Positions 43,805-54,850 of a DNA stretch of 64,000 bases are shown here, piece after piece. A program made the position numbers and the translations under genes. A model generated the notes under the pieces. That model saw nothing but the letters and a program-made list of their open reading frames with translations. It ran no database searches and was not told where the DNA came from. Location of the stretch: positions 903,118,808 through 903,182,807 of the forward strand of contig CM066033.1 in NCBI GenBank assembly GCA_033557465.1, in the 5' to 3' direction. Source of the stretch: Ichthyophis bannanicus. Lineage: Eukaryota > Chordata > Amphibia > Gymnophiona > Ichthyophiidae. The stretch's first letter is position 1; each line of letters begins with the position of its first letter.

Positions 43805-43980
43805 CGCCTGAACATTTACAACCAATAGCAGTTCAAACCCCATTGAAAACATATACACCAAACCACTCATCCCTCACCAGCTGCAAACCACCACCCATAA
43901 TAGTAGATGAAATACCCCCAGGGTTATTGGCGCCATACCCGCCCAGGATACTTTGAGTGTCTGTTGCAGATACCCTTCTC

Positions 43981-46900
43981 TCATACATTTAGAATCAATG
44001 CCCGCTCCCTGGGTGACAGATGTGTAATCATAGGGGACCACAACGCCATAAAGGCATCCCAACTTTTGCCTCCCCTTGACTTCGCCGTCATTTTTTCCAT
44101 ACTAAGCAGTCCAAACATATGGGCATCCCAAAGCACAAGGCTAGGGGGAGCAGCCTCAATCCAACGGTGAAGCAAAGACTTTTTTACCACTAGGAAACCT
44201 CGTTCTAGTAACTCTCTTTGCCCCCTGGAATATTGGTCAGTACACAGCTGCCAGCCATGGAAAAGGCAGACTTCGCTAATGGCATGGAATACAATACCCA
44301 GCCACCCGCCAACTTCCGAGAAACTTGCTCCCATAGGGCCCGAACTGATTGACACTTCCAGAACTTATGATAGAGTTCCGGGCTCCCTACCACACCATCC
44401 ACACAAATCTGAGGTCCGCAGCCCTATCTTGTGCGCCCACACGTCGCTAGTATATGCACGCCACAAAAATTTATACTGAAGCTCTTGCAGATATATCCAC
44501 TCCACCCCGTTCCCAATGTTCAAAAAGGCCGCACGCAACAACTCCACGCTCAGGGAGCCCACCCCGTCTCTACTCCAGCGTTGTATCAGTTCCAGGAGAA
44601 CATTATCTCCCCTACTGGGCCGAACCACCGCCCTGCAGACCTCCGCATCTCTCTGGTAATCGACAATGCTCTCTAAGACCGTCCGAGGTACTCGGCACTC
44701 CCCCTGGTCTCGCTGCATCAGATGGACTCCCTGAACATAGTGCCGCACCTGAAGGTAGCCGTAAAAATCATGCTTAGAAAGATTATATCGCCTTTGTAAA
44801 TTCTGAAAATTATCCAGTATTAGTCCATCTACGGTGAGGAGGTCACCCAGACAAATCACCCCCTTTTCCCACCAACCACGAAAAATATTGGTCTGGGATA
44901 ATCCAGGTGCAAAATCAGGGTTCCCTATCAACGGAAGCAGAGCGGAGCCTCGCCAGTTCCATCCAAAGCGGCCACAAAGCATGCGCCAAGCCGCTCGTAG
45001 GGCCTCCAGATACAATCCCCCCGCCCCCTCTCGTAAACCCTGTGGCAACTTGCCCACCTGTAAAAGGTATAGAGGGTGGTACGGGTGGCACAGCTCCTCA
45101 AGTTGCCGCCCTACAGCCATATCCCCGCTCCCCGCTAAAAGAGCACCAATATGTTTAGTTACATAACGCAAATTATAATGGCGTAACGATGGCATCTCCA
45201 GCCCACCTTCGTCCTTCCGAAGAACAAGAGCATGGAAAGGAATCCGGGACGTTTCCCGCGCCACAGAAATCCCCGCAAACCCGTTTCAAAACGCTTCCAA
45301 TCCCTATTAGTAATCCAAATCGGTAACATACGCAACACATAGAGCCATCTCGGGAATTCTACCATCACATATAAGGCAATCCGGCCCCGCAGTGAAAGAG
45401 GAAGGTTTCGCCAGCCCTGAAAAGTTTGCAAACTGCTGGCTAGGAGGACTGGAACATTCGCTGCGTATATCGATTCAGGCCTATCAGGGAGTTGGATCCC
45501 AAGGTACCTAATAGCCCCTTCCGCCCAGACTAACGGAAAGTCCCCTTCCCACACGGGCTTCACCCTTCCGCCTACATCTAATACCATAGACTTCTGCGTG
45601 TTAATTTTCAAACCGGAAAAGCTACCATAGTGAGATATCAATTGAAGGAGCTGCGGCAATGAGGCCTGCGGTCGTGTTAAACAAATCAACATGTCATCTG
45701 CGAACGCACTAATTTGCAATTCCTCTCCTCCCATCTTGATGCCCGCAATCCCCTCATGTTGCTGGATTGCTCGGAGGAGAGGGGTTCCAGCGCCAGAACA
45801 AACAAACAACGGGGACATCGGGCAACCCTGACGGGTACCCCTCTCCAACACAAAAGTCTCAGAGAAGATCCCATTTACCCCCACCCTAGCCGTAGGTTGT
45901 GCATACAGCGCCCTTATCCAGCGGACAAAATCTCCATGGAGACCAAAGCCCGACAAGACATCCCAGAGATATTCCCATGCCACCCTATCAAAGGCTTTCT
46001 CTGCGTCTAGACTCACTAGCAAGAGAGCTTCTTCCTTTCGTAGACAAGACTCCATACCCAACAGCAGTTTGGTGATGTTTCTAGACGCCTCCCTGCCCTG
46101 AACAAAGCCAACTTGCCGCTCGTCAATAAGCCGTGGAAGGATCGGGTTTAGTCGCGCCGCCAATATAGATGCCAAGATTTTCATGTCACAATTAATTAAG
46201 GAAATGGGCCGGTATGAGGCCGGTTCCAGTGTGTCTTTGCCGGGTTTCGGAAGAACCGTAATATCTGCGCAGCGCATATCTCTGAGGAAAAGACCCCGCA
46301 CACGTGCATCATCATACATCACCACCATAGTAGGAGCCAATCGGTCCACCAACATTTTATAATACTCAATACTGAAACCATCAGGTCCTGGGGCCTTATG
46401 CAATTTACCCTTCTGAATTCCCCGACAGACCTCTTGGACCGTCAGCGGTGCATTCAAAGTACACAAATCCTCCTCCGACACCTGAGGCAAATTGAGCGCT
46501 GAAAGAAACTCAACACCTTTAACATAGTCCTGTTCCTCTTCGCTATACACCTGTGCGTAGAAAGTTCGGAAAATCTCTGCTATTTGGGCCGGCCGGTGAC
46601 ATATAACCCCCGATTCCTCCCGCAACACCGGGATGAAGCGCGTCCCCCGCGGATCCCGAACAAGCTTTGCCAGCATCGTGCCAGAGCGATTCCCGTAACG
46701 ATATAGGCGGTGTTTGTAATACTGCATGGATTGACTGGCTCTAGTTCCAATCAGCTCATTCAAAGCGATCTGCGTTCTCGTATATTCCCGCTGTAGGGCC
46801 CTATCTCGTCCCCTGCCCAATTTACACTGGAGGTCTCGCAAATTACGTTCCAGAACAAGTATACTGCTATCAAGATGCCGGCGGCGCATAGCCACATACG

Positions 46901-47786
46901 ATATAATGGCCCCCCTCAGCACTGCCTTGCTAGCTTCCCAGAAAAGAAGCGGGGAACACTGGGGGGTGTCATTAAACCGGGCATACTCATCCCATTGTTT
47001 CTCCAAGAAACCTCGAAAGGCCTCATCCTGCCATAAATATGTGGGGAACCTCCACCCCTCCCGTCTTGGTCCCTGGGACTCCCAGATAATCCAAACCGGC
47101 CCATGGTCTGAGATAACTATAGGGTCTATTCCCGCTTGTACCACCTTGGAAAGTCCCTGCTCACTAACCAGCATGTAATCTATGCGCGACCATGTGTGAT
47201 GTGCGCGCGATTGGTGGGTAAATTCACGCACACCCGGATGAAGGACCCGCCATACATCTACGAGTGCACCCATTCTACACACATATCCCACCCCTTTACG
47301 AGTCCATGCGCCCGGTTCACCCGTTTGAGACTTATCCATGCGAGGGTCATGTGGGCAATTAAAATCGCCCGCTACAATTACAGAATTCTTGCCCGGCTTG
47401 GCCACCAACTGCACTATGGTTTTGAAAAAGGTATGATCATAGACATTTGGGGCATACACATTAAGCAACCATGTTGGCTCATTGTATAGCTTTGCATGCA
47501 GATAAATGTAGCGACCTTGTGGGTCCGCCATTGTTTGCGTTACTTCAAATGGCACACCCCTCTTTACCAATATCACCACCCCTGCTTTTTTCGTGCCTGA
47601 AGCTGCTCCATGTGTAGCCACCACCCAATCCCGGGCTAATTTACGATGCTCCAGTTCACTCAAGTGAGTCTCCTGGAGCATGGCTATATGAACACCTTTT
47701 CTTTTAAGTGTCTGTAGGATTTTTGTACGTTTGACCGGAGACCCTATCCCTCCAACATTCCACGATATTATTTTAACCTTAGGCAT
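43981..47786 (-). pseudogene. L1-clade ORF2 (endonuclease - reverse transcriptase), frameshifted
   Basis: Nicks target DNA and primes reverse transcription. The first 830 or so codons (47786 down to about 45260) are open. The APE endonuclease has IISWNVGGIGS, MLQETHL, LNVYAPN, VAGDFNCP, RIDYMLVS and SDHGPVW. The RT has YRPISLINCDMKILA, LVSLDAEKAFDRV, RQGCPMSPLF and catalytic FADDMLI. A short compensating frame change follows SPLFV (the other frame gives LALEPL). Further frameshifts occur near 45260, 44366 and 44215. The C-terminal Cys motif CGWCGREPGTL with YHKFWKC (C-x2-C-x7-H-x4-C) is split by the second of these. The last stop is at 43981-43983. Confidence 0.9.
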
Positions 47787-47949
47787 ACTTCCAGTATGTG
47801 CGCGTGTTTATCCAGCTACACCCTTGTAGGTGTTCCCAGGGGCGCCCAGCCTCGCCCCGGGACCACGTCCTACTCCAATGCATAACTGTGCAACTTGTGA
47901 GGGCTACCACTATAAAACCCACTCTCATGGAGCTCCAAACAATCAGGCT

Positions 47950-48057
47950 TCCCCTTTCCCCGTTCCCCCCCTGTCTTCCCCCCCCCCCCACCTCCCGTCC
48001 CAACCCCAACCCCTCCCCCCAACCCCCAACTGCCCCAACAAGTCCCTATCTCCCCCC
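47950..48057 (-). other. G-rich tract in the L1 ORF1-ORF2 spacer
   Basis: C-run-rich on the plus strand, so G-run-rich on the L1 sense strand, just upstream of ORF2. Confidence 0.6.
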
Positions 48058-48391
48058 ATTAAAACGGTCACCACCAACACCCCGGCTCAAATGGCCAGGG
48101 CTGAGTCCCTACTGATGCCACAGGGATGCCTCGGGTCCCCTTCCCCCTCTCTGAGGACAACAGGACAGGCACTGTAAACAACCCAGGGCATTAATACAGG
48201 ACATTGAAAAACACGATAGACTATAAGAGCCCCCGCAGAGTAAAACATTAAGGAAACAATAGTCCCTTGCAGAACCAAGGTGGGCCCAGCAAGAACACCG
48301 CTCACAATCTCCCACAGTCACGACCAGCCGGTGGGGAGCGCTGATTTCTGCGGCGCCGGGTTAGCCCGGCGGCGTCTCCCACCGTCCACTC

Positions 48392-49228
48392 TCATGTCGG
48401 GGCCACCTCCGGCCCGCGTCCAAGCCCCTGCTGGTCCACGAAACGCTCCGCTGCCTCTGCCGCTTCAAAGGTGTGTGTCTTGCCTTGATGAAAAATCCGC
48501 AGGGAGGCAGGATAGGCCAGAGTGAAGCGAATCTGCTGCTGAAAGAGCGTGGAGCAGATCCTGGAGAAAGCCCTCCGCTTCGCCGCCACTTGAATCGAAT
48601 AATCCTGAAATAGAAGGAGCCGCTGATTGTCCAGACAGAGCTCTCCCTTCTTCCGGTAGGCCTGGAGGATCTGAAGTTTGTGCTGAAAGTTTAAGGCCCG
48701 AAATATCACCACTCGCGGGCGGGAAAGATCATCACGGCGGGGCCCGATGCGGTGCGCACGTTCAATTTTAAACTGTCCGCGGAGCTCCTCTATGCCCAGC
48801 GCCTCCGGGAGCCATGCCTCCAGCCAGGCAAGCAGCATGTGCTCTGCTTTCGATTCCGGGATGCCGACGACCCGCAAGTTATTTCGCCGAGACCTGTTTT
48901 CCAGGTCTTCCACTTTGAGTTGCAGAGCCTCAAGCTGTTTTGCATGCTCCTGCCGGGCTCGCTCCTGCGCCCCCTCGCCCTCCTCCAGGCTCGACACTCG
49001 GTGCTCTAACTCCTCCACTCGCTTACCGAATTCGGACAGGGCTTCGCCAACTCCCTCCAGCTTTTGCATGATCTGTTCAAATTTGGGGTCAAGGAGTTTG
49101 ACTACCTCCTTCGCGAGCTCCTCCGGCGCTGAATCCGTGCTCTTCCCCCCAGGAGAGGCAGAGTGCGAGGCCGCCGAGGCCCCGGGGCCTGCTTTGCCCC
49201 CTCGCTCTTTCCTCGCCGCCAAAGGCAT
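48392..49228 (-). CDS. L1-clade ORF1 protein, open frame
   Basis: RNA-binding nucleic-acid chaperone of the L1 particle. I chose the ATG at 49228 (MPLAARKERGGK) because the upstream in-frame stretch looks like leader. About 278 residues. A predicted coiled coil of heptads runs across KLEGVGEALSEFGKRVEELE to QHAKQLEALQLKVEDLE-like sequence. An RRM follows (ENRSRRNNLRVVGIPE), then the C-terminal domain (FKIERAHRIGPRR, RPRVVIFRALNF, HKLQILQAYRKKGEL). Length and domain order fit ORF1p. I see no internal stop, in contrast to ORF2. Confidence 0.88.
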   Translation of the reverse strand: MPLAARKERGGKAGPGASAASHSASPGGKSTDSAPEELAKEVVKLLDPKFEQIMQKLEGVGEALSEFGKRVEELEHRVSSLEEGEGAQERARQEHAKQLEALQLKVEDLENRSRRNNLRVVGIPESKAEHMLLAWLEAWLPEALGIEELRGQFKIERAHRIGPRRDDLSRPRVVIFRALNFQHKLQILQAYRKKGELCLDNQRLLLFQDYSIQVAAKRRAFSRICSTLFQQQIRFTLAYPASLRIFHQGKTHTFEAAEAAERFVDQQGLGRGPEVAPT

Positions 49229-50671
49229 CGCGGCAATTCTCCACCAGACTCCTTCGATCAATCCCACTCCCTGGGGCTTATCTTCGTCCCGCTGAGCCCA
49301 ATAAGCGAGGCTGGGGTAGAGAATGTGCTGATTAAAGCCGAGACATCCCCGGAGCGAGCAGGCAGACGTCCTCACTCACTCATGCATCACGTGGACTCCC
49401 CCCTCTTGGGTTTTTAAAAACTTTGAATAATTTTGTATGATCTGCAAATTTGATTATCTTATTTGTTCCCATTTCCAGGTAATTTACAAATATGTTAAAA
49501 AGTGGCAGACCCAGCACACATCCCTGGAGTACTCCACTATTCACCTTTCTCCATTGGGAAAATTGGCCATTTAGCCCATCTGCCTTCTATCTTCTAACCA
49601 GTTCCTGATCCACAGTAGTACACTGCCTCCTATCCCATGACTTTTTAAATTTTGCCATGTGTCTCATGAGGGACCTTGTCAAAGGCTTTCTGAAAATCCA
49701 GATACGCTATTTTGACCATCTCACCTTTGTCTACCTCTTTATTCATACCTTCAAAAACTTATAACAGATTAGTAAGACCTTCCTTGGCTTTCTCTCATTA
49801 AACCATGACTATGTACATGTTCAGTAATTTTGTTCTTTATAATGGTTTCTAACATTTTTCCTGATACTGACGTCAGGCTCACCAGTCTGTAGTTTCCTGG
49901 ATCACCGCTGGAGCCCTTTTTAAAAATTGGCATTACCTGAAGATTGGCGAATGGCCAATGTATTACAGATTACTAATAGTAGGTCTGCAATCTCATGTTT
50001 CAGTTCTTTCAGCACTTTTAGATGTATGCCATCTGGTCCGGGTGATTTGCTACTCTTTAGTTTATCAAATAGTTGTAATAAATCTTCCTGGTTTTCTCTA
50101 TTTCTTTCAGTTCTTCCAATGCATCACCTTTAAATACCATTTCAGTCATGGGTAACTTCCCTTCATCTTCAGTAAAGAGCAAAGCAAAGAATTCATTCAG
50201 TGTCTCTGCTATATAGCCTTGTCCCCTCTTGGTGCCCCTTTTACCTCTCTGCCATCTAATGGTCCAACTGACTCACAGATATTTTGCTACAATTGTACTT
50301 GAAAAAGTTATTATGCATTTTTGCTACCATGGCAAGCTTTTTTCCAAATTCTCTTTGCCTGTCTTTTCAATGCCTTGCATCTAACTTGCCAGTGCTTATG
50401 TTTCCAGTTTTCATCGTTTGGTTCCTTTTTCCATTTCCTGAAAGATGCTTTTTTGGCTACAACATCCTTTCTGGCCTCACCTTTAGACTATGCTGGCAGT
50501 TTTTTGGACTTCCTTTCACTTTTCTTAAAGTGTGAAGTACAGCTGGTCTAAGTTTCCAAAGTATTTTTAAACACCCATGCTTAATGTAAATCTTTAACCT
50601 TTGCATCTGTTCCTTTTAGTTTTTTCTTAACTATTTTCCTCACTTTTATCATAGTCTTCCTTTTGAAAGTT

Positions 50672-50888
50672 AAAAATTGATATGAGCTTGAATGTGTAAC
50701 CAGTGCCTCTTAGCAGAGAGGTGACATGATTTGCTCAATGAGCATTATATATTAATTTCACGGTCATGTTCTGAATTTGTCACAATCTCAACAGAATAGA
50801 GGGAGAGACCAAGCAGCAGAGAATCACAGTAATCTAAATGGGATAAGACCAAAGAGAAACATTTTGTAGGAAATTATGTAGGTAGGTA
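50672..50888. other. Unclassified repeat fragment
   Basis: Fills the gap between CR1 copy 2 and resumed DIRS copy A4. It contains agcagagaatcacagtaatc and aatgggataagacc, wording typical of interspersed repeats, but I cannot name the family. Confidence 0.35.
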
Positions 50889-52434
50889 GAACAGGGACTG
50901 CTCTACGCCTTCCCTCCCATCCCAAGATACCCAAGATGCTGTTCAAGCTACAGGCCAACAGGGGCTTGATGATTCTCATAGCCTCCTTCTGGGCCCCGTC
51001 AACTGTGGTTTTCTCTGCTGCTTTGCTTTGCACAGACTGTCGCTCAATCTGGGATGAACACCCAATCCCCCCTCTTGGCACCATGGGATGCTTCTCCATT
51101 CCAATCTTCACTCCCTATGCCTGCCAGCTTGGCTGCTAAGGCTAGTGCTTCCTGACCTCGACCTAACACAGGCAGTCAAGGATGTCCTTGCATCTTGTAA
51201 AGATTCCACCAGGCATTCTTATGCCTTCAAATAGCATAGATTTGCCCTCTGGTGCTCCTCAAGAGATAGTAACCCCTTTCTTGCCTGGTTGGAGTTGATT
51301 CTACAATATCTTCTCCACTTATCCTTGACAGGTCTTAAAACTAATTCAATGAGAGTTCACCTTAGTGCCATTGTGGCTTCTCACAGACCAGTAGATGGAC
51401 AGCCTATCTCCTCACACCCCTTAGTACCATGCTTCATGTGGGGTCTCCTGCTATCCAAGCCACCCATTAAGCCACCTCGGGTGGCCTAGGAGCGAATGTG
51501 GTTCTGGTGCAATTTCTAAAGCCATCTTTCAGTGAAGTAGTGGCTAAAAGTTTGAAGTTCCTATCTTGGAAGGTTATCTTCCTTATTGCCCTCACTTCAG
51601 CTCACTGCATCAGTGAACTGCAAGCTCTCATGGTGGATCCTTCCTATACTCTGTTCCACCATGACAAGGTGGTTTTCTGTATCCATCCACACTTCCTCCT
51701 GAAGGTGGTTTCTTCTTTCCATCTAAACCAGTCAGTGGTAATCCTGATTTTCTTCCCTAGATCACGTGTGTGTGGCTGAATCAGCACTAAACACTTTAGA
51801 CTACAAATGAATGCTGGCCTATTACTTTGATAGAATTAAAGATCACAGAAGATCCTCTCAATTCATTTCCTTTGATCCTAGTTACCTGGGTCTACCGGCA
51901 ACAAAACATACTTTATCCAGGTGGATAGCAAATTGCCTTTCTTTTGCTTGGAGGGTCATGTCACTGCTCACAATGTGCAGACTATGGCAACCTCCATAGC
52001 CGATCTCTGTTCAGTATCCATCAAGGAGATCTGCCAGACAGCTCCATTCATATTTATTTATTTATTTTTATTTAACATTTCTTATATTCCACCTTTCATG
52101 ATATCAAGGCGGTTTACATTGAACAAACTGAAATTACATTGAACAGGGCATTATAACTTGGAGATAACTATTTTAAAGGGAACATGGGCAATGGAGGATT
52201 AAGTGGCTTGCCCAAGACCACAAGGAGCACCTGTGGGACTAGAAACCCCAGTCCTTCTGGCCCACGGTTGCTGTCCTCTAGTGGGATTTGAACCCCCGGC
52301 CTGAGGTACCTTGCCCCAACCACTAGGCCACTCCTCCCTCATATGTTTGCTGCACACTACTGTCTGTACAGAGACTCCTGTCGGATGCTGTCTTTGGCCA
52401 AGCTGTACTCCAGCACCTCTTTGGGACTTACGCA
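50889..52434 (+). pseudogene. DIRS methyltransferase-like tail and tyrosine recombinase (copy A4), broken
   Basis: Restarts with LLYAFPPIP, matching the tail of the RT ORF. The recombinase reads VLASCKDSTRHSYAFK near 51190, LELILQYLLHLSLTGLKTNS at 51289, SSHPLVPCFMWGLLLSKPP, then TSAHCISELQAL, where the first catalytic Arg has become His. A SINE (52050-52338) is inserted just before the Tyr block AAHYCLYRDS near 52343-52370. About 60 codons before 50889 are missing. Confidence 0.8.
52050..52338 (-). mobile_element. tRNA-derived SINE, minus strand, CR1/L2-like tail
   Basis: On the minus strand: head with ggcctagtggttgg (A box) and ggttcaaatccc (B box), MIR-like ccttgtggtcttgggcaagc, and tail taaaccgccttgatatcatg followed by aataaataaataaata. 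Short similar flanks (tcatat on both sides) suggest a target duplication. Inserted in the DIRS recombinase. Confidence 0.82.
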
Positions 52435-52628
52435 ACTTCTACCCTCCGTCCCAGACTTCTACAAGATATTAGACTATTATTGGGGGAGTATCGCCTCCTG
52501 GAATCAAGTTCAGTGGCCCACAACTCTTCCAGACTCTTCGGCTACAAGTTTTTTTACCTCGGGGCTCGCACTGCTCTGTGCCCCCCCCCCCCCCCCAAAT
52601 ACCAGTCTGATACCTGGGAGCTAGTGAG

Positions 52629-52730
52629 TCCCATATATGAAGACTGCATTCCTGCTTGTTCCTGGAGATAGCATAGTTACTCTTCTTTAACAAGTGATCT
52701 CCAGGAACAGCAGGAATCAGTCTTCACAGC
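52629..52730. repeat. DIRS internal complementary region, copy A4
   Basis: cctgcttgttcctggagat abuts agcatagttactcttcttta, the complements of the left and right ends. Confidence 0.82.
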
Positions 52731-52782
52731 CCACCCTCCTCCACCAGGAGCTGTAGGGTTCTTCTATTTTATTCTTCTCAGC

Positions 52783-52964
52783 TTCAGACAACTGAGGAGA
52801 GGAGTTGTGAAGGCAGGCATGCAGGTGCAGTGGGAATGCTCCCAAAGGCTTTCCTATTGGATGCTGGGGAGCATGTCTGTGCAGTCTGTCTGTGACGATC
52901 ACCCATATATGAAAACTGATTCCGGCTGTTTCTGGAGATCACCTGTTGCAGGTAAGTAACTATG
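52783..52964. repeat. DIRS right inverted terminal repeat, copy A4
   Basis: Family A right repeat ending gttgcaggtaagtaactatg. CR1 sequence follows at once. Confidence 0.8.
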
Positions 52965-54302
52965 AACTTTTCTTCCAAGGACTTGTCCAAACCTCTTCTA
53001 AATAGGCTACACTAATGGCTTTTACTACATTCTCTGGTAAGGTCTGCGACTAAAAAGCTGTTTGATTATTTTCATCTGTTGTTAAGTGCCGTCGAGTCGG
53101 AGTCGACTCATGGTGATCCTCTGGATAGCTATCCTAAATTGTGTTCGATCTTCAGTCAGGCGGCTCATTGTTGACAGACTGGTACCCGTAGCTGCTGTTA
53201 TTGTATCGATCCATCTCATTGCTGGCCTTCCTCTTTTGCGTTGACCTTCTATCTTGCCAAGCATGATGTCTTTCTCTAATGATCTCTCTCTCCGCATGAT
53301 GTGTCCAAAGTATGAAAGTCGAAGTCTTGTCATCTGAGCTTCTAAAGAAAGCTTAGGTTTGATCTCCTCTAGTACAGACTGGTTTGTTCTTCGGGCAGTC
53401 CATGGTATACACAGTATTCGCCGCCAGCACCATAATTCAAAGGCATCAATTTTCTTCCTGTCTGTTTTTCACTGTCCAGCTTTCACATCCATATGATGTT
53501 ATTGAAAATACCATGGCTTGAACAAGTCGAATCTTTGTATGGAGAGCGACATCTCTGCTCTTGAGAATCTTGTCTAGGTCTTTCATAGCCATTCTGCCAA
53601 GAGCAATGCATCGTCTGATTTCCTGGATGGTGGTTCTTGACGTGGAACCTTGAATCATATAACTGTAGTTTGGGTTGTTCTTCCCTAAGTGCATAACTTT
53701 GCACTTGTCCACATTAAATTTCCTCTTCCATCTTGCATTTCTTTACAATCCTCTTGTGTTTCAACAGCTTTGAATAATTTTCTCTCATCTGCAAATTTGA
53801 TCACCTCACTCATTCCCATTTCCAGATGATTTATAAATGTTAAAAAGCAGTGGGTCCAGCACATATCCCTAGGCTATGCCGCTATTCACCTTTCTCCATT
53901 CAGAAAATTGACCATTTACTCCTAGTGTTTTCTATCTTTCAACCAGCTCCTAATCCACAATAGCAGATTGCCTCCTATCCCATGACTTTTTTATTTCCAC
54001 AAGAGTCTCTCATGAAGGATTTTGTCAAAGGCTTTCTAAAAACAGACTCGCCTTTATCTACCTGTTTGTTCACACCTTCAAAAAAAATTAACTTTCCTTG
54101 GCTAAATTCATGTTGGCTTTCTGCCCTTAAACCATGTCTATCTACATGTTCAGTAATTTATTTTTTTGACCAGTACTGATATTCAATTCAGCAATCTGTC
54201 ATTTCCCAGATCACCCTTGGAACACTTTTCAAAAATTGGTGTTACATTGGCCACACTCCACTCCACTGCAGATCATTTTTATGATAGCCACAGAATACTA
54301 AT
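52965..54302 (-). mobile_element. CR1 LINE copy 4, right piece, with an RTE insertion
   Basis: CR1 3' region at 52965-53042, then RTE sequence to about 53632, then CR1 again (tggtggttcttgacgtggaa and on) to 54302. About 0.5 kb of CR1 expected between the two pieces is missing. Confidence 0.75.
53043..53632 (-). mobile_element. RTE (BovB-like) LINE 3' end, minus strand
   Basis: Minus-strand reading gives KSRDVALHTKIRLVQAMVF and YGCESWTVK, then DAFELWCWRRIL (after a frame change), MTRLRLSYFGHIMRRERSLE and GQRKRGRPAMRWIDTI. These are the RTE/BovB ORF2 C-terminal motifs. The 3' end carries the gagtcgactccgactcgacg-type sequence (in reverse: gccgtcgagtcggagtcgac). Confidence 0.85.
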
Positions 54303-54666
54303 GTTAAGTGCCGTCGAGTCTGTTGACTCCTGGCGACTCTCTGAGTAGTTGACCTAAACTTTGTTCAGTCTTCAGCCAAGTGGCTCATTGTTGATATAGT
54401 GGTATCCATAGCTGCTGTTATTGTATCAATCCATCTCATTACCAGCCTTCCTCTTTTACGGTGATCTTCTACCTTGCCAAGCATTATGTCTTTCTCCAAT
54501 GATCTCTCTTCGCATATGTCCAAAGTATGAAAGCTGAAGTCTTGTCATCTGAGCTTCTAAGGAAAGCTTAGGTTTGGTCTCTAGCACTGACTGGTTTCTT
54601 CTTCGGGCAGTCCATGTTATACACAGTATTCGTCACTAGCACCATAATTCAAAGGCATCAATTTTC
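54303..54666 (-). mobile_element. Second RTE (BovB-like) 3' end, cut by DIRS copy A5
   Basis: The same RTE region as 53090-53450 in the same orientation, starting gttaagtgccgtcgagtctg. It is interrupted at aaggcatcaattttc by the left terminus of a family A DIRS at 54667. Confidence 0.85.
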
Positions 54667-54850
54667 ATCTCCAGGAACATGCAGGAATGTAGTCTTCACA
54701 TATAGGTAATGTCGGTACCGACGGAGCCTTCACGGGAATGCTCCCCAGCGTCAAATAAGAAAGTTTTTGTGAGCGTCCCACTTGGGAGCATCCCACTGCG
54801 CCTACGTACCTGTCTTCCCGCCTTTCCAGCTTTCCTTCATTTTCTGCGGA
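54667..54850. repeat. DIRS left inverted terminal repeat, copy A5
   Basis: Family A left repeat (gtcggtaccgacggagcctt). A short internal duplication (gagcgtcccacttgggagca) is peculiar to this copy. Confidence 0.85.

Larger units (their letters stand above)
43163..49401 (-). mobile_element. L1-clade LINE, nearly full length (6.2 kb), with 15-bp target duplication
   Basis: Flanked by cctcttgggttttta at 43148-43162 and 49402-49416. The minus strand has a short 5' leader, ORF1, a 0.6 kb spacer, an ORF2 with APE endonuclease and RT, a 3' UTR with a G-rich tract and an aataaa just before the end. The target (TTTTT/AAAAA) fits L1 endonuclease preference. Confidence 0.9.
42228..50671 (-). mobile_element. 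CR1 LINE copy 2, minus strand, split by an L1
   Basis: The 3' end is at 42228 (ctcataagaacataagatgc), and CR1 sequence runs to 43162. After the L1 it continues from 49417 (aaaactttgaataattttgt) to about 50671. Minus-strand 42649-42855 encodes [20 protein letters not shown]. The two parts join within the same CR1 region (cctcttgggttttt/aaaactttgaa). It lies inside DIRS copy A4. Confidence 0.85.
31088..52964 (+). mobile_element. DIRS family A copy 4, spread over 21.9 kb by nested insertions
   Basis: The left repeat begins atcttcaggaacaagcagg and the right repeat ends ggtaagtaactatg at 52964. Gag, RT-RNase H and recombinase pieces follow in order on the plus strand between the inserts: family B DIRS 32838-38561, a LINE-like fragment 38692-39945, CR1 plus L1 42228-50671, and a SINE 52050-52338. 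Flanking CR1 sequence matches on the two sides. Confidence 0.8.

Noticed and set aside
43645..43956. 103-residue Pro-rich open frame on the plus strand.
   Set aside because: It is the complement of the L1 3' UTR G-rich tract; proline comes from C runs.
48747..49295. 182-residue Ser-rich plus-strand open frame.
   Set aside because: Exact antisense of the L1 ORF1 coding sequence.
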